The notes beneath the pieces are model-generated. The model saw only the letters and a program-made list of their open reading frames with translations. It made no database searches and was not told the DNA's origin. 33,401 bases of DNA from an uncultured Neomegalonema sp. (GTDB lineage: Bacteria > Pseudomonadota > Alphaproteobacteria > Rhodobacterales > Rhodobacteraceae): NCBI GenBank assembly GCA_937958625.1, contig CALGNO010000220.1, positions 1-33,401 of the forward strand, read 5' to 3'. Numbering within the stretch: position 1 is the stretch's first letter; each line of letters begins with the position of its first letter. Below are positions 22,866 to 30,106 of this stretch, piece after piece. A program made the translations under genes and the position numbers.

Positions 22866-24560
22866 ATGCGTTTCACGACTGTTTTGATTGCGGCCCTCGC
22901 GGCGACCGGGGCGAATGAGTTCATGGCACGGAACACGCCGCTAGCCTTCGTCCAGCCCGCAGCGGCGCAAGACCTGTCCTCCAGTATGCAGTTCAAGGTC
23001 AACAAGCTGGCGCAAACCATCGCCAAATCCCGCCAGAGCCTTGCCGGTCAGGGCGCTGCCCTCGCGGCGGATGCTTTTAAAGCCAAGCAGTTCAAACAGC
23101 GCGTCGATAGCTATGCGAATGCATTGAAAAAATACCCGGCCAATACCGATCCGGCATGGGCCGCGGCGCAGGCACAACTGACGGCCCTTCAACAGGAACT
23201 TGCCGCCGTCATGGGCAGCGGCGCGGCACCGGCGGCAGCGCCCGCTCAAGCGGCGGCTCCGGCGGCTCCGGCCCCCGCAGCGGGCACGCCAAAACTTGAT
23301 TCCAGCGCCCGGATCAAGCTCAACGCCCTCATCGCCAAAATGCAGCGCACGCGAAAACGGGTCGAGACCAAGGGCGCGGAAGACATGCAGACCGCTGCCG
23401 GCGTCGAGAAATACAAAAAGGACATGGGCGATTATGCCAAGGCCATCAGCGCCTATGGCCCCTTCAAGGGCGACCCGACGGTGACCGCAGCCGTCGAGGA
23501 ATATCAAACCCTCCGTGCATCGCTCAGTACCGCCTTCGGCGCGGCAAAAACGATGAAGGCGGGCAATGATGCCGTGCAGGCCGAGCTTGCCGCGCTCGAC
23601 GCCGCTATGGCCGGAAACAAAGCCCCGAAATCCCTGCTCGCGCCCTTTACCGAGGCCGAGGCGCAGGAGTGGGTCGATCGCATAAACGCCGTTCAGACCA
23701 CCTCCGCCCGCATCATGTCAGAGGTCAGCCGCATCGGCGGGGCGAACCCGCTGCCCATCGTTGCTGGCAGCGTCAGTCAGGGCGGCCCCTACGACAAGCA
23801 GGACATCCAGCGCATGTATAGCTGGTCACAAAAGCAGGCCCGCGACGCCGTCGCAGCGGTCGAGGAGACCGAACGTAACCTCGCCTCGCAATTCGACTTT
23901 CAGGATAAGCCGCACGCCCTCGGCTATTTCCGCGATTTAGACCCCGCCGACAAACAAGATTTGGCGCGGGCGTTTCTCGCCGAGGGGGCGGAGCAGGCAA
24001 TCTACAGCCGCCTCGATAGTCAGCTTGCGATGGCCGAATCCTTTGCCGCCTATGAAAAGGCCAAGACCGGCACCGTCAGCGCCGCAAAGCAAGCCCGCGT
24101 TGACGAGGTCATTGCCCTGCGCAAACGCTATGGCGAACAGCGGATCGAGGCCGTCGGCGCATCGGTCATGCCCGACCCCGCCAGCACCGATGCCGAGCGC
24201 CTGAGCATCGCGAAGGATCTGCTCGCCCGGCCCAAATACGAATTCGGCGAGCACGGTCCCGTCGTCCTGACCTCCGCCGACATCGTCACGCGCGAAAAGA
24301 CCGTGACCCGCGACGAGATCAAGGATGTCGATATCAGCCTGTCCGGCGACATAACCTGGTCCGGCACCCGCGAAACCTGGAACTATGACTGGGACGAATT
24401 CTTCTACGCCACACCGTTGAGGGACGAAAACGGCGACTGGTATATCTGGTGGAACAAGGCCGCCTATTACCGCTCGGGCGCAGAGTCCACGCCGCTGAAC
24501 CAATGGATTTCAGCCGGGGCCACGAAGGGGAATCTCATTCTCGAAGAGAACTTCCGCTAA
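22866..24560 (+). CDS. Exported protein with two tandem helical repeats, function unknown
   Basis: A 564-residue protein with AAGGA 5-6 nt before the ATG and an atypical export signal ending near PAAAQ (residues 31-35). Residues 37-117 and 144-226 are copies of one helical domain: they align at an offset of 107 without gaps for about 50 residues (KVNKL/KLNAL, SR/TR, FKQRVDSYANA/YKKDMGDYAKA) and again at DPAW/DPTV. An Ala/Pro linker (118-142) joins them. The middle (260-440) is mostly helical. The C-terminal 100 residues are beta-rich with many Trp and Tyr (WSGTRETWNYDWDEFF, WYIWWNKAAYY). I recognise no family. Likely periplasmic or surface-located. It converges on yqaA. Confidence 0.85.
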   Translation: MRFTTVLIAALAATGANEFMARNTPLAFVQPAAAQDLSSSMQFKVNKLAQTIAKSRQSLAGQGAALAADAFKAKQFKQRVDSYANALKKYPANTDPAWAAAQAQLTALQQELAAVMGSGAAPAAAPAQAAAPAAPAPAAGTPKLDSSARIKLNALIAKMQRTRKRVETKGAEDMQTAAGVEKYKKDMGDYAKAISAYGPFKGDPTVTAAVEEYQTLRASLSTAFGAAKTMKAGNDAVQAELAALDAAMAGNKAPKSLLAPFTEAEAQEWVDRINAVQTTSARIMSEVSRIGGANPLPIVAGSVSQGGPYDKQDIQRMYSWSQKQARDAVAAVEETERNLASQFDFQDKPHALGYFRDLDPADKQDLARAFLAEGAEQAIYSRLDSQLAMAESFAAYEKAKTGTVSAAKQARVDEVIALRKRYGEQRIEAVGASVMPDPASTDAERLSIAKDLLARPKYEFGEHGPVVLTSADIVTREKTVTRDEIKDVDISLSGDITWSGTRETWNYDWDEFFYATPLRDENGDWYIWWNKAAYYRSGAESTPLNQWISAGATKGNLILEENFR

Positions 24561-24570
24561 CCAAGGCTTG

Positions 24571-24613
24571 GTCGTCGCGGCTATTGCCATTCCAGTGCAA
24601 CTGCCGCGACGAC
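24571..24613. terminator. Long inverted repeat at the convergent junction with yqaA
   Basis: Perfect 11-bp arms GTCGTCGCGGC / GCCGCGACGAC with a 21-nt loop that itself contains TTGC...GCAA. The loop and right arm include the last codons and stop of yqaA. There is no T-run on either side, so this may be a bidirectional, U-less terminator or RNA 3'-end protector. Confidence 0.5.
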
Positions 24614-25018
24614 GAGATAACGCCCCGCCTTTGCAATCGTCACCAACAGCAGAAACCGCCACAACGGTTCGCGCATGATGCCTGCGGCAACGGTAATCGG
24701 GTCGCCGATAATCGGCATCCAACTCAGCAGCAGTGAGAACCGGCCATACCGCGCATACCAGTTACGGGCGCGCTCCAGCGTATTGGGCTTGACCGGAAAC
24801 CAGCGCCTGCCGACAAAACGACCCGAAAACCAGCCAAGCCAATAGTTGATGACCGATCCCAGAATATTCCCAAGGGTCGCGCTCACCAACAACCCAACCG
24901 TCGAGAAATCGCCCGACACCAACAGCGCGGCCAGCGCAAGCTCAGACTGCGCCGGTAACAGTGTCGCGGCAACCAGCGCGGTCAGGAACAGTCCGGCATA
25001 GGCGGCGAGTTCGGTCAG
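24581..25018 (-). CDS. YqaA-type small membrane protein (DedA-like), probable CTG start
   Basis: 145 residues with three to four hydrophobic segments, matching my memory of E. coli Yqa[13 protein letters not shown] near residue 23, [13 protein letters not shown] near residue 50, [17 protein letters not shown] near residue 92 and [10 protein letters not shown] near the end. The family is related to DedA and thought to act in membrane transport; function is unproven. The first standard start codon (TTG at 24922) would remove the first membrane segment. The upstream codons read [15 protein letters not shown] from a CTG at 25016-25018 that overlaps the pheS TGA (CTGA). No ATG, GTG or TTG exists in frame near there. 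Coupled translation with pheS is likely. Confidence 0.85.
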   Translation of the reverse strand: MTELAAYAGLFLTALVAATLLPAQSELALAALLVSGDFSTVGLLVSATLGNILGSVINYWLGWFSGRFVGRRWFPVKPNTLERARNWYARYGRFSLLLSWMPIIGDPITVAAGIMREPLWRFLLLVTIAKAGRYLVVAAVALEWQ

Positions 25019-26091
25019 GCGCTGAGACCGCCATGCAGCGTCGGCACGTCCAGCGCCTTGAACCCGTAATGGCGCAGCCAGCGCAGATCGCTCTCGAAGA
25101 AACCGCGCAAGTCAGGAATGCCGTATTTCAGCATCGCAATCCGGTCGATACCGACTCCGAAAGCAAAGCCCTGCCACTCGGCGGGATCAATGCCGCAATT
25201 CGACAGCACCTTGGGATGCACCATGCCGGAGCCGAGGATTTCCAGCCAGTCATCGCCCTCGCCGACCTTCAGCACGCCGCCCTCCCACGAACAGCGGATG
25301 TCAACTTCTGCCGAGGGTTCGGTGAACGGGAAGTGCGAGGCCCGAAAGCGCAGTTCGACGTCGTCGACCTCGAAGAACGCCTTCACGAATTCTTCCAGCG
25401 TCCATTTCAGATTCGCCATGGTGATGTGGCGGTCGATGGCCATGCCCTCGACCTGATGGAACATCGGCGTATGCGTCTGATCGTAATCCGAGCGATAGAC
25501 CCGTCCCGGCGCGATAAAGCGGACGGGCGCACCCTCGGCCTCCAGCGTGCGAATCTGCACCGGCGAGGTATGGGTGCGCAGGACGTGGCGAGTGCCATCG
25601 GCCTTCGGCGCCATGTAGAACGTGTCCATCTCGGCGCGGGCGGGATGTTCGGGCACGATGTTCAGGGCGTCGAAGTTGTGCCAGTCATCCTCGATCTGCG
25701 CACCCTCTTTCACATTGAATCCCATATCGGCAAAAATCGCCGTAACTTCTTCAGTTACCTGAGAAATCGGGTGCAACGTCCCTTGGGCGCGCGGGCGCGG
25801 CGGCAAGGTCACGTCGAGCCATTCGGTCGCCAGCCGCTCGTTCAGCGCGGCATCGCCAAGCGCCGCCTTCTTGGCGGTGATCGCGGTATTGATCTCATCC
25901 TTGAGCGCGTTCAGGGCCGGACCAGCGGTCTGACGCTCCTCCGGGGTCATTTTGCCAAGTTCGCGCATTTTCAGCGCCACTTCACCCTTCTTGCCGAGCG
26001 CCGCAATCCGCGCCTCCTCCAGCGCCCCCTCGTCGCTGGCCGCGTTCACGGCGGAGAGATATTTCGTGCGAAGATCGTCGAGCGCGCTCAT
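25015..26091 (-). CDS. pheS: Phenylalanyl-tRNA synthetase alpha subunit
   Basis: The catalytic alpha chain of PheRS, 358 residues. The N-terminal coiled coil (residues 1-90) binds tRNA. The class II core shows motif 1 around [32 protein letters not shown], motif 2 in HTSPVQIR and [25 protein letters not shown], and motif 3 as [17 protein letters not shown]. The ATG at 26089-26091 (MSALDD) has AGAGGA 8 nt upstream; the in-frame upstream codons carry no conserved sequence. It is usually followed by pheT. Here yqaA overlaps its stop and pheT is 5.3 kb downstream on the same strand. A probable promoter lies in the 152-bp gap divergent from the small oxidase subunit. Confidence 0.97.
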   Translation of the reverse strand: MSALDDLRTKYLSAVNAASDEGALEEARIAALGKKGEVALKMRELGKMTPEERQTAGPALNALKDEINTAITAKKAALGDAALNERLATEWLDVTLPPRPRAQGTLHPISQVTEEVTAIFADMGFNVKEGAQIEDDWHNFDALNIVPEHPARAEMDTFYMAPKADGTRHVLRTHTSPVQIRTLEAEGAPVRFIAPGRVYRSDYDQTHTPMFHQVEGMAIDRHITMANLKWTLEEFVKAFFEVDDVELRFRASHFPFTEPSAEVDIRCSWEGGVLKVGEGDDWLEILGSGMVHPKVLSNCGIDPAEWQGFAFGVGIDRIAMLKYGIPDLRGFFESDLRWLRHYGFKALDVPTLHGGLSA

Positions 26092-26243
26092 CGGGGTATT
26101 CCTCTTGGCGATGGATCGAGGCCACTTAGCAGAGCGGCGCGGCGTTTTCCACTGCCAGCGCCGAGATTCGCCCTCCCCCGTATGGACTTTCGCGAACGCA
26201 TCGGCATAACGTCCCCGCAAAGCAAGACGGAGGCGAGATTCCC

Positions 26244-26396
26244 ATGAGCAACGACTACGATCCCGAGAAGTTCGAGGCTGGCGAGATGGATGTCTCGACG
26301 CAAGAAAACACCTTCGACGGTTTTATGAAGGTCTGTGTGATCACAACGGTCGTGACCATCGCCATATTGATCTTTTTGCTGATCGTCGGCGTCTGA
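26244..26396 (+). CDS. aa3-type cytochrome c oxidase subunit IV
   Basis: A 50-residue membrane protein. The hydrophilic head contains [20 protein letters not shown], then a single helix ([15 protein letters not shown]). The GEMD...Q..TF.GF pattern is that of the bacterial aa3-type oxidase subunit IV family known from Paracoccus, where a lone helix packs against subunits I and III; its loss there has little effect on turnover. GGAGG lies 10 nt before the ATG. It is monocistronic, away from any ctaC/D/E gene in this window, and converges on the DUF2125 gene with a 9-bp gap. Confidence 0.88.
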   Translation: MSNDYDPEKFEAGEMDVSTQENTFDGFMKVCVITTVVTIAILIFLLIVGV

Positions 26397-26405
26397 CCCC
26401 GCACT

Positions 26406-27428
26406 TTACTGAATGCGCGGTACGGGAATGAACGTCGGCAGACCGTTGACGAAGATATAGCCCTGACGAAACGCGACCTTGAACACCTGTCGCCCGCCCT
26501 CATCCCGGCGGGCAAAATTTCCGAGCATCGACTGATAGATACCAGCCTGACTTTCAGGCAGGAATCCAGCTTTGGCCGCATTGTCAATGAATGATCCCAA
26601 GCCGTTGAATCCAAGGGTAATCTCGCCATCGGGCGTGCCACCCTTTAGCGATGCCTGTCCCTCCCCTGCGAGGGAAAGCCCCGCAATCTGCGCGTCGAGC
26701 GATTTCAGCGTCACTGCACCGATCGACGCCTGACCGCCGCCCTCCCCCGGCACCACGTCCGCCAGCACATCGGCGCTGAGCGAAACCGGCGCGCGCGGGA
26801 AGCCCGCGAACGGGTCAATCAGGCTCCAGGCCGCAGCATTGGCCGTTGCATCGGCGAGGCGCACAGACCCCTCGATTTGTCCGGCGCGGTCCACCGGCGC
26901 GGCGGCACTGGCGAGGAAGGACCCCATTTTCAGCGAGAGCGGCGGACCGGCGGATTGGACGGCCTCAACCGCGACATTCCCGCCTCGCCCCTCGACCCGC
27001 ACAGTATCGGTGCCGCGCGCGGCCTGTCCGCCCATGCTATCCGACCGAATGGTCAGGTCGATGGGGCTGGCTCCCTCCGGCGTGATCCGCGCTTTCTGGA
27101 GTTGTGGCAGGGTGAAATTGACGACGCCGGGGTCGCCGAGAGAGCTATCGAAATCGATCCACTCGGCCTGCCAGTCGGCGCGCGCCGGGCCCTGCGCCGT
27201 CTGCACCGTGCCGATGCTCGCCGGTTCAACGATCCGCCCCCGATAAGCGAAGGGGAAACCGCCGATTTCCAATCCCTGATATGACGCAAAGACCCCTTGC
27301 TTGCGCCACTCGTCTATCTGGGTGTCGAGGGAGGCCCGAATCTCGCCCCGCCCCCAGAACCACGCCGCCGTCCATGCGGCGAACAGCAAGGCGATGATCG
27401 CCAGTATCCAGCTTGTCTTTCTGCCCAT
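26406..27428 (-). CDS. DUF2125 domain-containing envelope protein
   Basis: 340 residues, anchored by one N-terminal helix (WILAIIALLFAAWTAAWFWG). A periplasmic beta-rich body follows: IGGFPFAYRG near residue 57 and repeated strands such as LKSLDAQIAGLSLAGEGQASL. I recognise DUF2125, an alphaproteobacterial family whose fold resembles lipid-transfer or AsmA-like barrels; no role is established. The ATG at 27426-27428 has AGGAG 7-8 nt upstream; an earlier in-frame ATG adds a non-conserved head. It is divergent from chaC, with a palindrome in the 71-bp gap. Confidence 0.87.
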   Translation of the reverse strand: MGRKTSWILAIIALLFAAWTAAWFWGRGEIRASLDTQIDEWRKQGVFASYQGLEIGGFPFAYRGRIVEPASIGTVQTAQGPARADWQAEWIDFDSSLGDPGVVNFTLPQLQKARITPEGASPIDLTIRSDSMGGQAARGTDTVRVEGRGGNVAVEAVQSAGPPLSLKMGSFLASAAAPVDRAGQIEGSVRLADATANAAAWSLIDPFAGFPRAPVSLSADVLADVVPGEGGGQASIGAVTLKSLDAQIAGLSLAGEGQASLKGGTPDGEITLGFNGLGSFIDNAAKAGFLPESQAGIYQSMLGNFARRDEGGRQVFKVAFRQGYIFVNGLPTFIPVPRIQ

Positions 27429-27470
27429 GGCTTTCTCCTGTCGCGTCGCGCCCCGCCCTTGGGTATAGAG

Positions 27471-27487
27471 CATCACGAATGGTGATG
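27471..27487. promoter_or_regulatory. Palindrome in the DUF2125/chaC divergent promoter
   Basis: Perfect 6-bp arms CATCAC / GTGATG with a 5-nt spacer. A TATAGA (27464-27469) could be the chaC -10. On the minus strand TTACCC-17 nt-TCTATA could serve DUF2125, with the palindrome in its spacer. That arrangement would suit a repressor site. The boxes are only partial matches. Confidence 0.35.
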
Positions 27488-27499
27488 GGTAAGGTTCCT

Positions 27500-28060
27500 A
27501 TGTCGAGCGAATTCTGGGTTTTTGGCTACGGCTCGCTGATGTGGAATCCGGGTTTCCCGTATCGAGAGCGCAGTGTGGCCGAACTCAGCGACCATCGCCG
27601 CAGCTTTTGCCTCGCCTCGGTCCGCTATCGCGGCACGCCCGAATTTCCGGGGCTGGTACTGGCCTTGGAGCCGCATGAGGGCGCGGTGTGTCGGGGCGTT
27701 GCCTATCTGGTCGGCGCAGAACATGCCACTGAGACACGGGAATACCTGCAAGATCGGGAACTTGACCGGGGATCTTATGTCGAGACTTTCAATCCGATGA
27801 CCCTGAGCGATGGCCGACGGGTCGAGGCGCTGTGCTACGTCATCAATCCGGTAAATGGCGATTACCGCCGCGATCTGTCACTGGATGAAAAGGCCCGGAT
27901 CATCGACAAGGCGGTCGGCCCGAATGGCACCAATTGTGAGTATCTTTTCAATACGCAAAGAGACTTGCAGGAGATGTTGGTTGAAGATTCAGAGGTTGAA
28001 CGCCTCGCCGAACGTGTGAGAGCGTTACGCGCTGAAAAATCCGCTCAATCAGCAAGATAA
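27500..28060 (+). CDS. Gamma-glutamylcyclotransferase, ChaC type
   Basis: A cytoplasmic enzyme that splits glutathione into 5-oxoproline and Cys-Gly. At 186 residues it has the ChaC landmarks: FGYGSLMWNPGF (residues 7-18, substrate-binding loop), RRSFCLAS, GLVLALEPHEG, GVAYLV, and REYLQDRELDRGSY with the catalytic Glu. The ATG at 27500 has AAGG 6 nt upstream; an in-frame ATG 87 nt earlier lies within the divergent DUF2125 gene. It ends overlapping the converging TIGR04282 gene by 12 bp. The family also includes enzymes acting on other gamma-glutamyl compounds, but the YGSLMW form favours glutathione. Confidence 0.93.
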   Translation: MSSEFWVFGYGSLMWNPGFPYRERSVAELSDHRRSFCLASVRYRGTPEFPGLVLALEPHEGAVCRGVAYLVGAEHATETREYLQDRELDRGSYVETFNPMTLSDGRRVEALCYVINPVNGDYRRDLSLDEKARIIDKAVGPNGTNCEYLFNTQRDLQEMLVEDSEVERLAERVRALRAEKSAQSAR

Positions 28061-28636
28061 CCTCTTCAAGTCATCTGCCGTGTCAACGTCATCCAAGACA
28101 TCCAGCATCGCCACCCGCGCGCCCGTTGGCAACGTCGCCAGCGTATCCTCCAGCGTCTTCGCATGGGACCAGCGGACGCCGGTCATAAACCCGCGCGGCA
28201 CCCGCGCCCCGCGCATCCCGATCAGCCAGTAGCCGCCATCAGGAGCAGGACCGAAAACCGCATCGTGAGAGCCAAGCGCCTCGAACGCAGCCGCGATATG
28301 GTGTGGCTGGATTCCGGGAATGTCGGCCCCGACAATGACCACCGGTCCCGGCCCGTTCTCGCGCAGCGCCCGACCCATCCGCGCGCCGAGGTCGCCGCTA
28401 CGCTGGGGCCAGCGAGGCAGATGCGAGGGCCAGAACCGACTCAGCAGCCCCGCGCGGTCCGGCGATACCGCCAGCACGGTGCGCCACCGCGCGTCTCGGG
28501 ATAAGCGCCGGACGAGCGACAGGCTTTGTCGCCGGAACCATTGGGCCGCCGCCGTCATGCCGATCCCCGCACCGAGCCGCGTTTTCACACGGCCCGGAGA
28601 AGGCTCTTTGACGAAGATAACAAGCGTTGGCGTCAC
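28049..28636 (-). CDS. TIGR04282 (DUF2064) family glycosyl/nucleotidyltransferase-like protein
   Basis: A 195-residue GT-A fold protein of the DUF2064/CofC-like group: VIFVKEPSPGRVKTRLGAG (residues 6-24), GADIPGIQPHHIAAAFEAL (near 103) and the hallmark FGPAPDGGYWLIG (near 127). The family is labelled an arsenosugar-biosynthesis glycosyltransferase because it accompanies the radical-SAM enzyme ArsS in other bacteria. The GTG start overlaps the aldolase-like stop (GTGA). It is last in the operon with the TIGR04283 transferase. No ArsM or ArsS is in the window, so the real product may be another glycoconjugate. Its stop overlaps the converging chaC gene. Confidence 0.88.
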   Translation of the reverse strand: MTPTLVIFVKEPSPGRVKTRLGAGIGMTAAAQWFRRQSLSLVRRLSRDARWRTVLAVSPDRAGLLSRFWPSHLPRWPQRSGDLGARMGRALRENGPGPVVIVGADIPGIQPHHIAAAFEALGSHDAVFGPAPDGGYWLIGMRGARVPRGFMTGVRWSHAKTLEDTLATLPTGARVAMLDVLDDVDTADDLKRLSC

Positions 28637-29406
28637 TCGGCGTAATCCGAGCCTTCTTCATCGAGGATCAACCGCAATTCGGCGAGATGACGGTCATGGG
28701 ACACGGGATAGCTTTCGATCTCCTGCGCGACCTTTTCCGCCACCGCACCGGAGAGCAACTTGATCGGGCGTCCGGTCGACAGCGCCGTGATATAGGTCCG
28801 GCACGCCCGCTCGAACGTGTACAGCCGGTTGAATGCGTCGCCCACGGTCTCACCAATGACCATGATGCCGTGATTGCCCATCACCATGACCTTCTTGCGC
28901 GGGTCGGAGAACATCGCGGCGCAGCGCTCGCCCTCATCTTCGAAAGCCAACCCGCCATACTCGCCGTCGATAATCTGGCGGTCGTAGAACATGCAGGCAT
29001 TCTGGTCGAGGGGCGGCAGGACCGGGTCTTCGAGACACGCCAGCGCCGTCGCATAGTGCGAATGCACATGCAGGGCACAGCGGGCATGGGGCACGCGCCG
29101 GTGCAGCGCGCCGTGCAGGCCCCAGGTCGTCGGGTCCGGCGCATCGGGCCGGTCCAGCGCGTTCGGATCATCGGCATCCAGCAGCAACAGCTCGGACGCG
29201 CAAACCCGGCTGAAATGGCGCTGGTTCGGGTTGCACAGGAACTGCTTCCCGTTATCGGAGACCGCCAGCGAGAAGTGATTCGCCACACCTTCATGCAGGT
29301 CATACCGCTCGGCCCAGCGAAACGCCGCCGCCAGATCGCACCGGTCATTCCAGTGCGGATCGTGGGAATGGTCCGTGGTCAGGTCTTCTTCGGTAATGGC
29401 GTCCAT
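28633..29406 (-). CDS. Class II aldolase/adducin family protein
   Basis: 257 residues with the class II aldolase fold. Zinc ligands fit HVHSHYATALA (HxH) and GNHGIMVIG. The catalytic Glu of fuculose- or ribulose-phosphate aldolases (PSSE box) is not there: the place reads PTTWGLHGALH. It resembles the large uncharacterised adducin-like branch (QNACMFYDRQI, TFERACRTYITALSTGRP), so a sugar-phosphate aldolase reaction is uncertain. The ATG at 29404-29406 has GAAGGGA about 8 nt upstream and lies 13 nt after the TIGR04283 stop. It sits between two arsenosugar-type transferases, an unusual arrangement. Confidence 0.88.
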   Translation of the reverse strand: MDAITEEDLTTDHSHDPHWNDRCDLAAAFRWAERYDLHEGVANHFSLAVSDNGKQFLCNPNQRHFSRVCASELLLLDADDPNALDRPDAPDPTTWGLHGALHRRVPHARCALHVHSHYATALACLEDPVLPPLDQNACMFYDRQIIDGEYGGLAFEDEGERCAAMFSDPRKKVMVMGNHGIMVIGETVGDAFNRLYTFERACRTYITALSTGRPIKLLSGAVAEKVAQEIESYPVSHDRHLAELRLILDEEGSDYAE

Positions 29407-29419
29407 CGGGCGGTTCCCT

Positions 29420-30106
29420 TCATTTTCGGTAGCGGGCGGCGAGACTATCGGGCGAAACACCCAGCCGGTAAAGGGTCAGATACCCCCAGTTTCGCCAGCC
29501 CCGCCGCCAGTACCCCTCGCGCTCGTACCGCACGGGGTCTGTCACGACGGTCGCGGGCAACTCGCGCAGGCGCTTTCGGCCTACCGCACGGATGATCGCG
29601 ACGTCTTCCATCAGCGGGATCGCCTCGTACCCGCCGATCTCGTCATAGAGCGCGCGCGAGATCAGCAGGCCCTGATCGCCAAACGGCAGCTTGAGCCAGC
29701 GGGCGCGAATATTCGTCCAACCCTCGGTCCAGCGCGCATAACGGCGGTCGCTGTCAAAGCGCAGGCGGAAATGCGCTGCCTTTTCCGGGTGGCGCTCGAT
29801 ATGCCGCGCGACCTGTTGTGACCAACCGTCGAGGGGAACCGTGTCGGCATGAAGGAACAGCAGCCACGACCCGCGCGCTGCCTCGGCCCCGGCGCGCAGC
29901 TGTCCGCCGCGCCCCGGCGAAGCCGTGACGAAATCGGCGCCGACTTCCTCGGCAATCTCGGCTATGCCATCGGTTGAACCGCCATCGGCAATGATGACCT
30001 GGCCGACCAGGCCCTCCGCCGATGCCTCGACCAGACTGGCCAGCGTCGGCATGATCGCCGTCCCGACATTCAGGGTCGGGATGATAACCGAAACCGGCGC
30101 GCTCAT
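29420..30106 (-). CDS. TIGR04283 family glycosyltransferase (GT2)
   Basis: 228 residues with the GT2 fold: SVIIPTLNVGTAI (residues 5-17), IIADGGSTDGI (near 38), a GRGGQLRAGAEAA loop, FLHADT (the DxD-like metal site) and LPFGDQGLLISR near residue 140. The C-terminus (GYLTLYRLGVSPD) matches the family known from arsenosugar clusters. No membrane segments are seen. The start overlaps the MFS transporter stop by 4 nt (ATGA). It is coupled to a class II aldolase-like gene and the TIGR04282 transferase. Donor and acceptor are unknown. Confidence 0.9.
   Translation of the reverse strand: MSAPVSVIIPTLNVGTAIMPTLASLVEASAEGLVGQVIIADGGSTDGIAEIAEEVGADFVTASPGRGGQLRAGAEAARGSWLLFLHADTVPLDGWSQQVARHIERHPEKAAHFRLRFDSDRRYARWTEGWTNIRARWLKLPFGDQGLLISRALYDEIGGYEAIPLMEDVAIIRAVGRKRLRELPATVVTDPVRYEREGYWRRGWRNWGYLTLYRLGVSPDSLAARYRK

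Noticed and set aside
24961-26247. Plus-strand open frame of 428 codons opposite pheS
   Set aside because: It is antisense to an unmistakable pheS; high GC keeps the complementary frame open.
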